From NCBI RefSeq assembly GCF_000022565.1, contig NC_012483.1:3782001-3846000 (forward strand): a stretch of DNA of 64,000 nt, given 5' to 3'. Each line of letters starts with the position of its first letter. The first letter of the stretch is position 1. The translations under genes and the position numbers were made by a program. The notes under the pieces are model-generated. The model was not told where the DNA came from and made no database searches. It saw nothing but the letters and a program-made list of their open reading frames with translations. This DNA is from Acidobacterium capsulatum ATCC 51196. GTDB taxonomy: Bacteria; Acidobacteriota; Terriglobia; Terriglobales; Acidobacteriaceae. Of this stretch, positions 15,136-26,502 are shown piece after piece.

Positions 15136-16428
15136 TTATTCGATTGAGTGAGTAGAGGTTGGATTGGTCTCGAGTCCAGCAAGTGTGCCTACTTGCACGG
15201 GCACGGCCGGTGGCCGGGTGCTGTTGGCTTGCCAGCCAAAAAGAAAATCAGTCGCCGGGCCGCAGACACGCCCCTGGCACGGACCCATGCCGCAACGGGT
15301 ATGCAGTTTGGCTGCGCGCCAGGACGTGTGGCCATGCAAGCGCTCATAAGAAATGTCTTCGCAGCGGCAGACCAGCGTATCTGGCTGGCAGAGGTTGCGT
15401 AGTTCATCCCGCAGAGCAAAGGCGCGGCGCATCGCGGACGAAAAACGAATGGCGCGGCTTCTTTTATGGCGAAGCGCTTGCGCCTTCGCCACTTGCCCAC
15501 TGCTGGCATAACCGGCAATCTCGCCTTCGATGAGCGACTTCTCCAGGCCGCCGATGCCGGTGCTTTCTCCAGCGCAATAGACTCCGGCAATGCTGGTTTG
15601 CTGAAGAGTATCTACGGCGACTCCGTGGTTCAGAATCTCGCAGCCTAACAATGCGGGCAACTCGAGGTTAGGCACGAGATGGAAGCTGCAGGCGAGCAGG
15701 TCACAACTAATCTCCATCTTGCGATGACCATTGCTCATGGTTACAGCATGCACTTGCCCGTTTCGGCCATGCGCTTTGACGGGCCACCAGCCGAGCTTGT
15801 AGCGAGTTCCCGCCAGGGCGCTGCGGTATCGCAACCCTTCTGCTACCTTGCCGGGATGACTCAAGAGCGCAACCGAGAAGCTGGCCAATTGGGCCGGAGA
15901 TGCTTGCTCGCAGACAGCGAGAACCTGTGCGCCGTGTTGCCGCAGGTGGGCGGCGACGGCCAGCAGAAGGGGACCGCTGCCTGCTACCACGATTCGTTTA
16001 TTGGTGACCGGCAGGCCGGATTTCACGAGTGCTTGCAGGCCTCCAGCGCCTGTGACACCGCGCAGGGTCCATCCAGGAAATGGCAGAAATTGTTCCCTTG
16101 CTCCCGTCGCGAGAATCAATTTTTTATATCTGATCTCGCAGAGCCCATCAGGCCCCTCGGCGTGCAGGAGACCTTTGGCCGGTGCGGCAAAAATGCGATG
16201 TCCTGCGAGGAAGGCGATTCTCCTGTCGTAGATTTTGCGGCGCCATTCTTGTGCGAGCGGGCTTCCTGATTCATGAAGCGCTTTGCGCCATATCTGGCCG
16301 CCGAGAGCTGGGTTGTCATCCAAAACCGCTACGCGCGAGTTCCCGGCAGCCGCCCATGCAGCGGCCATTCCTGCGGGGCCGCCACCTGCGACGATCACAT
16401 CGAACTCATAAGCACAGTTGTTAGCCAT
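15136..16428 (-). CDS. D-hydroxyproline dehydrogenase, HcnB-like FAD subunit
   Basis: A 430-residue FAD-dependent oxidoreductase. The N-terminal dinucleotide motif is VIVAGGGPAGMAAAWAA; a second one (VVAGSGPLLLAVA) begins near residue 145. The C-terminus has a BFD-like [2Fe-2S] module (VCRCEDIS, then RCGMGPCQGRVCG). This is the HcnB/OoxA type of subunit. With the small ferredoxin-like protein (16421-16666) and the HcnC-like subunit (16659-17792) it forms a heteromeric membrane-linked dehydrogenase that oxidises D-hydroxyproline. Its start overlaps the upstream gene by 8 bases. Confidence 0.85.
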   Translation of the reverse strand: MANNCAYEFDVIVAGGGPAGMAAAWAAAGNSRVAVLDDNPALGGQIWRKALHESGSPLAQEWRRKIYDRRIAFLAGHRIFAAPAKGLLHAEGPDGLCEIRYKKLILATGAREQFLPFPGWTLRGVTGAGGLQALVKSGLPVTNKRIVVAGSGPLLLAVAAHLRQHGAQVLAVCEQASPAQLASFSVALLSHPGKVAEGLRYRSALAGTRYKLGWWPVKAHGRNGQVHAVTMSNGHRKMEISCDLLACSFHLVPNLELPALLGCEILNHGVAVDTLQQTSIAGVYCAGESTGIGGLEKSLIEGEIAGYASSGQVAKAQALRHKRSRAIRFSSAMRRAFALRDELRNLCQPDTLVCRCEDISYERLHGHTSWRAAKLHTRCGMGPCQGRVCGPATDFLFGWQANSTRPPAVPVQVGTLAGLETNPTSTHSIE

Positions 16429-16666
16429 CCGTCCGAACCTCCATGCCTTCTGAGCAGAGAGTTCGGCAGGAAAGCTGATCTGGAACGCCGTTGATGGTAA
16501 CGCGGCATTCGTAGCAGATGCCCATGCCGCAGACCGGCCCTCGCGATTCTCCCGTCACGGATGTTCGGCAGCCAGTTTCCTGCTGCATCAGAACGGCGGC
16601 AAGGGATGTGCCGCTTGCAACCTGAACGAGACGATCGTTGATGCGCAGAGAGATAAATTCAGACAT
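16421..16666 (-). CDS. [2Fe-2S] ferredoxin-like subunit, HcnA-like
   Basis: An 81-residue protein with plant-type [2Fe-2S] ligands: VCGMGICYEC followed by SCRTLC. It matches the small HcnA/OoxC-type subunit that carries electrons between the two flavin subunits of opine/hydroxyproline dehydrogenases. It overlaps both neighbours by 8 bases, so the three subunits are translated in concert. Confidence 0.85.
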   Translation of the reverse strand: MSEFISLRINDRLVQVASGTSLAAVLMQQETGCRTSVTGESRGPVCGMGICYECRVTINGVPDQLSCRTLCSEGMEVRTDG

Positions 16667-17792
16667 ATTGCACCTCGCTCCGCGTGGAGATCAGGCGAGA
16701 TGGAAGATAAGGCTCGATTGGGATGTCAATGCTCGATCCTGTGAAGATGTGTCGCAGGATTTTTGCGGTAGCCAGCGAAGTCGTAATGCCGAGGCCTTCA
16801 TGTCCGGTTGCGAGATATAAAGAAGTATCCTGCGGATGAGGGCCAATCAGAGGCAGCTTATCTGCGGTGGCGGCCCGGAATCCCGTCCAGGTGCGCAGTA
16901 CGGTGAGAGGCTGGACACTCGGCATATACAAGAGCGTCTGCCGCAGCATCTGCTGCAATATGGCATGGTCGATGCCCGGATGATTGGCATCATATTGACG
17001 CGAGGAGCCAATCAGAAGCTGGCCGGTTTTTCGGGGCTGCACATTGAAGGCCACCGAGTCTGCCGTGCCTGAGCCGGCACTGCGAATGTAGCCAAGCTCC
17101 ACTAACTGGTGCCTGACAAATCCCGGGGCGCGGCCGGTGATTGCCAAATGTCCTTTACGAGGGCGTATCGGTAAATCAGGCGTAATTGCTGCCGCTGAAG
17201 CTCCGAGGGCGTTCACGATACGCGGTGCGGTGAGGGTCTCTCCGCTCTTTAGCACCACCTCACCCTGTGAAGCCTGTAGAGCGGTTTGGGAGATGAGTCG
17301 GGCACCGGCCTGCATCGCTCGTTGTAAAAAATAGAGCGCCGCACAGGGCGGGTAGACCACCGCGTCGTCTTCCACCAGCAACCCTCCGGCCAGACCTGGG
17401 CGCAGGTTGGGCTCTTCGTGTGCAAGCTCGCCCGCATCAAGAATGCGAAGTGGAAGCCCGCACTGTGAATAGAGAGCGTGCTTGCGATTTACCTCCAGCA
17501 TTTCTTCTTCGTTCGCGGCCACCCAGATGGTGCCGGTCTTCTCATACTCCACATCGTCCGGCAATTCGGCAGCGATCTGATTCCAAAGTTGCTGGGAGTA
17601 TTGCGTGAGGGCAAGCTGCTCGGGGGAGTCGTCCATGACGACGATATGGCCCATTCCCGCTGCGGTGGCTCCTCCGCCCACCACGTCCGCTTCCACGACG
17701 ATGACCTTCATGCCGGCCAGAGCGCACTCCATCGCGCAGGCTGCGCCAACAATGCCTCCGCCGAGAATCAGGACATCGCAGGAGGAAGTCAT
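16659..17792 (-). CDS. D-hydroxyproline dehydrogenase, HcnC/DadA-like FAD subunit
   Basis: A 377-residue FAD-dependent amine oxidase of the DadA/GlyOx fold. The N-terminal VLILGGGIVGAACAMECA binds FAD; the C-terminal GHEGLGITTSLATAKIL is the second FAD contact typical of this family. It is the catalytic subunit that dehydrogenates cis-4-hydroxy-D-proline to 1-pyrroline-4-hydroxy-2-carboxylate. Its ATG overlaps the TGA of the epimerase gene (ATGA). Context makes D-Hyp the likely substrate; other D-amino acids or opines are the alternatives. Confidence 0.85.
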   Translation of the reverse strand: MTSSCDVLILGGGIVGAACAMECALAGMKVIVVEADVVGGGATAAGMGHIVVMDDSPEQLALTQYSQQLWNQIAAELPDDVEYEKTGTIWVAANEEEMLEVNRKHALYSQCGLPLRILDAGELAHEEPNLRPGLAGGLLVEDDAVVYPPCAALYFLQRAMQAGARLISQTALQASQGEVVLKSGETLTAPRIVNALGASAAAITPDLPIRPRKGHLAITGRAPGFVRHQLVELGYIRSAGSGTADSVAFNVQPRKTGQLLIGSSRQYDANHPGIDHAILQQMLRQTLLYMPSVQPLTVLRTWTGFRAATADKLPLIGPHPQDTSLYLATGHEGLGITTSLATAKILRHIFTGSSIDIPIEPYLPSRLISTRSEVQYV

Positions 17793-18736
17793 GCCTGTAT
17801 GCCCAGCATGAAGGGGTCTTCGGGATCGAGAATCAGAGTGGATTGAGCGGTGATGTATGCCGAGCCTGTGACGCTGGGATAAACGCCGTCCTCACGAACA
17901 TCGAGCCGGCCATCAAAGATGCTGCCCAGAATGCTTTCCTGCCGCCACACCTCTCCCGGCTGCAATCTACCGTCGGCATGCAGGCAGGCCATCTTGGCGG
18001 ACGTTCCCGTTCCACAAGGGGAGCGGTCGTAAGCCTTGCCGGGACACAAGACAAAGTTACGGCTGTGCGCTCCGCGATGGACTGCAGGACCGAAGAGTTC
18101 GATATGGTCAATCTCCTGCCCTCCGTCTCCCGTGATGCCTTGCTGAGTGAGCGCCTTGCGAATGGCCCAAGTGTATGCGGTCAATTCGTCTACGTATTTA
18201 AGGTCCAACGAAAAGGCGTGATCCTCCACCAGGAAAAACCAGTTTCCGCCCCAGGCGACATCTCCCGTGACGGGTCCGTAGCCGGGAACGTCGACCGTGA
18301 CCTGCTTGGCCGAGCGATAACTCCTGACATTGTCGACGGTGATCAATCCGTTCTCGTACAGGGTCGCTTTGACTGCGCCGACCGGTGTATCCACCCGATG
18401 CTCGCCGGGCTGGATCCTGCCGAGGTAGGCGAGTGTTTTGATCACTCCCATGGTTCCATGGCCGCACATGCCTAGATAGCCTACGTTGTTAAAGAAGATG
18501 ACGCCGATATCGCAGGCGGGATCGTGTGGTTCACAAAGCAGGGCTCCAACAATGACATCGTGTCCGCGTGGCTCATTGACCACTGTGGTGCGGAAATTAT
18601 CAAACTGCGTCCTCAGCCGTTTGAGCCTATCGGCGAGAGGGCCGCTTCCAAGGTCGGGCATTCCATCCAGAACGAGTCGCGTGGGCTCGCCTGCAGTGTG
18701 AGAGTCAATGATAGATATCCGGCGAGCAAAATTCAT
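17789..18736 (-). CDS. lhpA: 4-hydroxyproline 2-epimerase
   Basis: A 315-residue proline-racemase-family enzyme that converts trans-4-hydroxy-L-proline to cis-4-hydroxy-D-proline. The two catalytic cysteines are in MCGHGTMG and SPCGTGTSAK; having Cys at both sites distinguishes epimerases from 3-hydroxyproline dehydratases. It opens the catabolic operon. The dehydrogenase for alpha-ketoglutarate semialdehyde, the last step, is not in the window. The start codon is ATG at 18736. Confidence 0.9.
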   Translation of the reverse strand: MNFARRISIIDSHTAGEPTRLVLDGMPDLGSGPLADRLKRLRTQFDNFRTTVVNEPRGHDVIVGALLCEPHDPACDIGVIFFNNVGYLGMCGHGTMGVIKTLAYLGRIQPGEHRVDTPVGAVKATLYENGLITVDNVRSYRSAKQVTVDVPGYGPVTGDVAWGGNWFFLVEDHAFSLDLKYVDELTAYTWAIRKALTQQGITGDGGQEIDHIELFGPAVHRGAHSRNFVLCPGKAYDRSPCGTGTSAKMACLHADGRLQPGEVWRQESILGSIFDGRLDVREDGVYPSVTGSAYITAQSTLILDPEDPFMLGIQA

Positions 18737-19097
18737 AGACGGGAAAGATACTCCAGTTCCTGTTTACCACATTGGATACATTTTTGTCTTCACTTCGTTT
18801 TCACGCCCCGCAGGGAAATATCCGAACAGAGGCCCGTCATTGATTTTCGCAGGAGAACGAGGGGGGAGTGGGTGCAGGTGCTCTCACAAATGCGCCCTTC
18901 ACCCCAGCGTCTTACGTGTTGCCCCGTAGCAGGATCCCGCATTTTCACTAAATGCAGTTGCCAGAGAGGAATAGGCCAGCCAGAATGATTGCATCTGTTT
19001 TAGTATGCAAAAATGAGCGCAATAGTGGCTTGATGATTTCCAGAGGCAGCATGCTGCGAATGTAACGGCTACCTCGTGAACTCCAGATGAGGGAAAA
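18737..19097. other. Divergent promoter region, Hyp operon and DPP-IV gene
   Basis: These 361 bases separate the hydroxyproline operon (minus) from the peptidase gene (plus) and must hold both promoters. On the minus strand TGTATCCAATGTGGTAAAC lies about 40 bases upstream of the epimerase start and may be a regulator site. I see no clear consensus promoter, and no gene. Confidence 0.4.
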
Positions 19098-21377
<2,280 letters not shown>

Positions 21378-21418
21378 GGCTGTTTTGTCCGTTTTCCATA
21401 TCTTTCACAATCAACCGC

Positions 21419-21443
21419 GAGCCCCGCCGTCCGAGCGGGGCTC
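21419..21443 (+). terminator. Hairpin terminator of the peptidase gene
   Basis: GAGCCCCGC and GCGGGGCTC form a 9-bp GC-rich stem followed by TTCT. It lies 42 bases after the peptidase stop codon. The T-run is weak but the position is right. Confidence 0.6.
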
Positions 21444-21540
21444 TTCTGCGTGATCACGCTCCTGGAATCTCCAATGGTGGTGTCAGAAGGCCCACTTGAA
21501 CGTGATTTTGACCATCGATTTATCCACAGCTATCTATCTG

Positions 21541-21568
21541 TTGACAGAGGCAGAATTCGAGGTGTAAC
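21541..21568 (+). promoter_or_regulatory. Sigma-70-like promoter of the TonB receptor gene
   Basis: TTGACA at 21541-21546 and TGTAAC at 21563-21568, spaced 16 bp. A LacI-type operator follows directly. The 5' leader to the ATG at 21648 would be about 75 bases. Confidence 0.55.
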
Positions 21569-21581
21569 GTGGTCCGCCATT

Positions 21582-21597
21582 AGGAAACGTTTACCAG
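21582..21597. promoter_or_regulatory. LacI-family operator upstream of TonB receptor
   Basis: AGGAAACGTTTACCAG has the LacI-family core AAACGTTT (central CG). It lies just downstream of the -10 box, so a bound repressor would block transcription. Nearly the same 16-mer occurs in the promoter of the fucose operon at 28417. Confidence 0.7.
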
Positions 21598-21647
21598 TTT
21601 CAGTGCTGTTACCACCTCTATCTGAACCATATCCCTCTGGAGGTAGC

Positions 21648-24600
21648 ATGATACGTAGTCTCCGCAGAACCCTGTTGCTCTTGGTGATGGCGTCACTTGC
21701 TGTGGGCACCGCTTTCGCTCAGGAAAATGCCAGCATCACGGGTACCGTAACCGATCCAACCGGGGCCGTGATCCCAAACGCCACTGTCATCCTTACGAAT
21801 ACCGCTACAGAACACCAGCAGAAGTCGCAGGCGAATACCGATGGCATTTATATCTTTGGCAATCTTGGGGTGGGTAGTTACAGCCTGAGTATTTCCGCCA
21901 AAGGATTTACTCGCACGACGATTGGCGGTATCACTGTCAATGCAGGGCAGACTGTACAGGAAAACGTCTCCCTCAAAATCGGTAGCACTGCGCAGACTAT
22001 TACGGTTCAAGCCGGCGCGCTGGAGTTGCAAACACAGACGAATGAGTTGAGCACGCTGATGACCGGCAAACAGGTTTCACAGCTGGCCACCAACGGACGA
22101 AATGTAACGGCCCTGGCGGCGCTCGGGCTTGGCGTCTCCAACAATCTGCCTGCCTTCAGCGGCGTGAATGCTCTCACCTCATCCAATGGCATCAGCTTCA
22201 ATGGAACCCGCACTTCTCACAACATCTACCTGCTGGATGGCGGGGAATTGAATGATCGCGGCTGCGGAGGCTGCTTCAGCTCGCTGCCTTCGATTGATGC
22301 TCTCTCTGAGTTTCGCACTCTGGATAGCAATTATCCGCCCTATTACGGACTCGGCTCAGGCGGCGTGGTGATGATGGTCATCAAATCAGGCCAGCGCAGA
22401 TATCATGGCGAGCTTTATGAGTTCAATCGCAACGAAGCCTATGATGCGAACAATTACTTCACCAATCTCGCCCATCAGAAGCGGCCTGAGTTTCGCCTGA
22501 ATGAGCCGGGAGGCAATATTGGAGGCCCGCTTTTCATTCCGCACGTGTACAACACCAACAAGACACGAACGTTCTTCTTTGTGAATGAAGAGTGGAGACG
22601 CCTGATTCAAGGCAGCTCGCCTTCCATCGTGAATACGATTCCGAGCAATGACTTTCCCACACTGGGCCAGCCGCTGGCTTACAACATTCCGGCAGGAGGA
22701 GCGGTGCCAATCGTTCCAAATACGAGCGACCCCGCGAAGCTCGCTCTTTACGCCTCCGATGGGCTGACGCCCGGGCAGCCATTCCCGAACAATGTGATTC
22801 CGGCAAACCTGATTGATCAGAATGCGGTGCTTGAGTTGAACGCGGGAACCTTCCCTCATCCCAATTACGGCAACAGCCAATACATTTCTTCCATCCCTCT
22901 CACCGACAATGTGCGTGAGGATGTGGTGCGCATCGACCACACGATCAACTCCAAGCTGCAATTGATGGGGCACTTTCTGCATGACGCTGTCAGCGAGACG
23001 TTTTACCCGCCACTGTGGGGTGACAGCACGTATCCGACAGTCGGCACGCAGATGAAAAATCCTTCCTACAGTGCCGTCATCAGCCTGACGCAGACCATTT
23101 CTCCGAATCTTTTGAATGTGACCGCGTATGACTACAGCGGCAACAAAATTACGCTGGATCCGGTCGCGGGCAAAGGCGGCTCATTTACTCAACCGCAGGG
23201 TTGGAGCGCGCAGTCCTTCTTTCCAGTATCGGACAACTTTGGTGCACGCCTGCCCGAGATTGATCTGCAAGGATCTCCGTTGAATGCCAATTGGAGTTCC
23301 TCATATTTCCCCTGGAAAAATGGCTATGAGGGCTTTGAGTGGCGGGATGACCTGACCTGGAACCGCGGCCGGCATCAGTTACGATTTGGCTTCAGTTGGC
23401 TGCACGACTACAAAAATCAGCAATTGCAGGCCAATACGCAAGGCACGGCGGTCTTCAATTCAAGCAACTTCTCAAAAGACTCCTACATCAACTTTCTGCT
23501 CGGGGATGCAAGCAGCTTCACTCAATTGCAATACCTGTATGGCAAGCATTGGGTGAGCAACAACTACAGCTTTTATGCCAACGATGATTGGCATGTCACG
23601 CGCGATCTTACGTTGAACCTTGGCCTGCGGTACGACGCCATGCCGCACACCTTTGAGCGCTACAACCAGTTCGCCAACTTTGTTCCGGCGGATTATAACT
23701 ACGCAGCAGGCTATCCTCTCGACCCGGCGACCGGCACATTGCTCTCCTCGTCTCTGACTCAGTACAACGGCGAGCCGTTCTACCTGAATGGCATAAGGGA
23801 GGCAGGGGTCAATGGATTTCCCCGCGGCGTTGTGAACAACGACTTCAAGACCGTAGAGCCAAGGGTCGGCTTTGCATACGACTTGCATGGCGATGGTCGA
23901 ACAGTACTCCGTGGTGGATTTGGTCTGTTCTATGAGCGCGTGCAGGGCAACGACGTCTATAACGCAGCGTTGAATCCGCCCTTTGCGTATCAGCCATCGG
24001 CGACCAATGTCTATTTCTCAAACCCTAAGACAAGCGCCCTTACGGGGCAGACTACGACGCAGAGTTTCCCCTCGGTGCTCACCGGCATCAAGTATCACTA
24101 TCCGCACCCCGGTACCGCGGAGTATAGCCTCGGGGTGCAGCACAGCATCACCAACTCGATGATTGCGGTGATTCAGTATGTCGGCACCGATGGATGGGAC
24201 CAGAACGATGATCGCGGGATCAATACGCTTCCTTTGGTCGATGCCGCTAATACTGCCAGCCCGTATGATCAGCGCGAGGGAGTCGCGAACGGAAGCCTCA
24301 ATGCGAACTTGTATCGCATATTCCCGGGCTACAGCAGCATCTCTCAGGAGGAAAACGAAACACACTTTAACTACAACGCGCTCCAAATGGGTTTACGCGC
24401 AGATAACTGGCATAATCTCACGGTAGTGCTGGCATACACCTATTCGCATGAGATCGATGAGGTAAGCGCAGATCTGAATTCTGTCTCCAATCCCTTCAAC
24501 CTCAAGTATGACAAAGGCTCGGGTTCGTTGGATCGCCGTCATATCCTCAATCTCACTTACATCTATGCGTTTCCCTTCTTCCTGCATAGTTCCAATGTGG

Positions 24601-25085
24601 CTGAGCGGGAGGTTCTGGGCGGCTGGGAGTTTTCAGGCATCACCAGTGCGGAGACGGGAACGCCTCAGCCGATCACTTATACCGGCTCAGATACATTGGG
24701 GCTCGGTGGAGGAACGACGAACCGGCCTAACCTGGTCACCGGATACGTGCACTATATGAAGCACGGGTTGCAGTGGTTTGACCCGGCGTCATTCTCAAAT
24801 CCGGTTGCACCGTGGAATGGAGGAACGAATCAGGGATTTGGCGACGCCGGCAAGGATGCTGTGGTGCTGCCGGGCTTGCTTAACTTCCAATGGTCGCTCT
24901 TCAAGACTTTCCACTTCACTCAAGGCGGGCTGCCCAATCTGGAACTGCGCTTTGAAGCCTTCAACGTGTTCAACCACACCAACTTCACGGGCATTGACGC
25001 GAACTCCGCCGACTCAAACTTCGGCCAGGTGACCTCAGCCTACGATGCACGTGAGCTGCAATTCGGCGCGAAGTTCCACTTCTAG
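21648..25085 (+). CDS. TonB-dependent receptor of acidobacterial Oar type
   Basis: Outer-membrane transporter, 1145 residues. The ATG at 21648 is chosen because GGAGG lies 7 bases upstream and a clean signal peptide follows (MIRSLRRTLLLLVMASLAVG, cleavage at AFA-Q). Next is a carboxypeptidase-regulatory-like beta-sandwich (about 27-110, starting ASITGTVTDPTGA), a plug domain (about 115-230), and a long beta-barrel that ends in aromatic GAKFHF, as is normal for barrels. Such giant receptors are typical of Acidobacteria. It faces the fucose permease operon and shares its operator, so it probably imports fucosylated oligosaccharides. Confidence 0.88.
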   Translation: MIRSLRRTLLLLVMASLAVGTAFAQENASITGTVTDPTGAVIPNATVILTNTATEHQQKSQANTDGIYIFGNLGVGSYSLSISAKGFTRTTIGGITVNAGQTVQENVSLKIGSTAQTITVQAGALELQTQTNELSTLMTGKQVSQLATNGRNVTALAALGLGVSNNLPAFSGVNALTSSNGISFNGTRTSHNIYLLDGGELNDRGCGGCFSSLPSIDALSEFRTLDSNYPPYYGLGSGGVVMMVIKSGQRRYHGELYEFNRNEAYDANNYFTNLAHQKRPEFRLNEPGGNIGGPLFIPHVYNTNKTRTFFFVNEEWRRLIQGSSPSIVNTIPSNDFPTLGQPLAYNIPAGGAVPIVPNTSDPAKLALYASDGLTPGQPFPNNVIPANLIDQNAVLELNAGTFPHPNYGNSQYISSIPLTDNVREDVVRIDHTINSKLQLMGHFLHDAVSETFYPPLWGDSTYPTVGTQMKNPSYSAVISLTQTISPNLLNVTAYDYSGNKITLDPVAGKGGSFTQPQGWSAQSFFPVSDNFGARLPEIDLQGSPLNANWSSSYFPWKNGYEGFEWRDDLTWNRGRHQLRFGFSWLHDYKNQQLQANTQGTAVFNSSNFSKDSYINFLLGDASSFTQLQYLYGKHWVSNNYSFYANDDWHVTRDLTLNLGLRYDAMPHTFERYNQFANFVPADYNYAAGYPLDPATGTLLSSSLTQYNGEPFYLNGIREAGVNGFPRGVVNNDFKTVEPRVGFAYDLHGDGRTVLRGGFGLFYERVQGNDVYNAALNPPFAYQPSATNVYFSNPKTSALTGQTTTQSFPSVLTGIKYHYPHPGTAEYSLGVQHSITNSMIAVIQYVGTDGWDQNDDRGINTLPLVDAANTASPYDQREGVANGSLNANLYRIFPGYSSISQEENETHFNYNALQMGLRADNWHNLTVVLAYTYSHEIDEVSADLNSVSNPFNLKYDKGSGSLDRRHILNLTYIYAFPFFLHSSNVAEREVLGGWEFSGITSAETGTPQPITYTGSDTLGLGGGTTNRPNLVTGYVHYMKHGLQWFDPASFSNPVAPWNGGTNQGFGDAGKDAVVLPGLLNFQWSLFKTFHFTQGGLPNLELRFEAFNVFNHTNFTGIDANSADSNFGQVTSAYDARELQFGAKFHF

Positions 25086-25105
25086 CTTTTCTCCTGAATA
25101 GTCAA

Positions 25106-25136
25106 AGGCGTCTCCGCTCGGGGGCGCCTGCTTTTT
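25106..25136 (+). terminator. Rho-independent terminator of the TonB receptor gene
   Basis: AGGCGTC pairs with GGGCGCCT around a short loop, followed by GCTTTTTT. It sits between two convergent genes and may serve both. Confidence 0.75.
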
Positions 25137-25164
25137 TGCGCGATACGTTTATTCGTGACTCTGT

Positions 25165-26493
25165 TCAGGCATTTGAGGAGCGCATGGTGCGCCAGTCCCC
25201 AAACGAGTAAGCGCCAATCAGCAGGTAGGCGGCCAGAGGAACCAGATAAGCGAGCGCCTGGCTGCCGGAGGCATCGGCGATGTATCCCATGAGCAGGGGA
25301 ATCAAGGCTCCGCCCACGATGGACATGACCAGGATGGAGCCGCCGATCTTTGCATTTTTCCCGAGTCCGCGAATGCCCTGTGCAAAGATAGTGGGATACA
25401 TCAAGGACATAAAGAAGCTGCTGAGCAGCAGACTCCAGACACCGATCCAGCCAGGAAGAAAAGCTCCCATTGCGGCCAAAAGAGTATTGGCGATGCAGTA
25501 GATACCCATCAGTAGACTAGGCCGCACATAGCGCATCACCCAGGCTGAAAAGAAGCGCCCCACGCCGAAGCCCACCAGCGACATAGTAAGCAAATATCCT
25601 GCGGCCTTGTTGTGCTCAGGCGTATAAGAAACGACGTATGGAATAAAGTAGCTCCACGTGCCAACCTGTGCGCCCACGTAAGCGAATTGAGCCAGCACCG
25701 CCAGAACAAAGTGCGGCTTTTGCAACAGACTGGCAATGCTGCCATGCTCTTCCGGCTCGTCGTGAGTGGTTGTCAGATCGTGCGGAAAGCGTGTGATGGC
25801 AATCAGAATCAGCAACGCAAGCGTGAAAGCACTGAGTACCAGGTAAGGATCGGCGACGCGCAGCGTCTCGGAGTGCAGATAGGCCAGATAAGTATGCGCG
25901 GCCTTTTGCGCTGCAATTTGTGTGGCGCTGAGGTGAATGCCCGAAAAGATAAAGATCGTTCCAATCAATACACCGGTGATAGAACCGAGCGGATTGAAGG
26001 CCTGCGCCAGGTTGAGCCGCCGGGCCGCGCTGCGAGGGTCACCGAGTTGGACGATGAAGGGATTCGAAGCTGTTTCAAGAAACGAGCATCCGCTGGCAAT
26101 GATGAACAGCGCAGCAAGGAAGAATGTATAGCTATTGGCGACCGCCGCCGGCCAGAAGAGAAAAGCCCCGAGTGTAAAAAACGAAAGGCCAATCAAGAAG
26201 CCGGATTTGTAACCGAACCTGCGCATAATAAAGCCGGCCGGCAACGCAAGGAAAAAGTAGCCCAAATAAAAGGCGAATTGCACCAGCCCGGCCTGCAGGC
26301 GAGTCATGGCAAATGACTTCATGAATTGACGGATCAGCACATCATTGAGATTGTTTGGGATTGCCCATAAGAAAAAGAGTGCCGTGATGAGCACAAATGG
26401 CAGCAGCGTCTTGCGGGTAATGATCGGAGCGTTGTGGGGTCCGCCGGAATGATGAGCCGAAGGCTCAGGAAGTGTGGGAGTGCTGGGCAGCAT
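25165..26493 (-). CDS. fucP: L-fucose:H+ symporter, MFS family
   Basis: A 442-residue permease with about 12 membrane segments. The FucP signatures are evident: FFLWAIPNNLNDVLIRQF in the first helix, FAFYLGYFFLALPAG in the second and ETASNPFIVQLG in the fourth/fifth region. It brings L-fucose into the cytoplasm. It is the last gene of the minus-strand operon that starts at 28376, 9 bases after the alcohol dehydrogenase gene. Confidence 0.88.
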   Translation of the reverse strand: MLPSTPTLPEPSAHHSGGPHNAPIITRKTLLPFVLITALFFLWAIPNNLNDVLIRQFMKSFAMTRLQAGLVQFAFYLGYFFLALPAGFIMRRFGYKSGFLIGLSFFTLGAFLFWPAAVANSYTFFLAALFIIASGCSFLETASNPFIVQLGDPRSAARRLNLAQAFNPLGSITGVLIGTIFIFSGIHLSATQIAAQKAAHTYLAYLHSETLRVADPYLVLSAFTLALLILIAITRFPHDLTTTHDEPEEHGSIASLLQKPHFVLAVLAQFAYVGAQVGTWSYFIPYVVSYTPEHNKAAGYLLTMSLVGFGVGRFFSAWVMRYVRPSLLMGIYCIANTLLAAMGAFLPGWIGVWSLLLSSFFMSLMYPTIFAQGIRGLGKNAKIGGSILVMSIVGGALIPLLMGYIADASGSQALAYLVPLAAYLLIGAYSFGDWRTMRSSNA

Positions 26494-26502
26494 GGCGGAT
26501 GT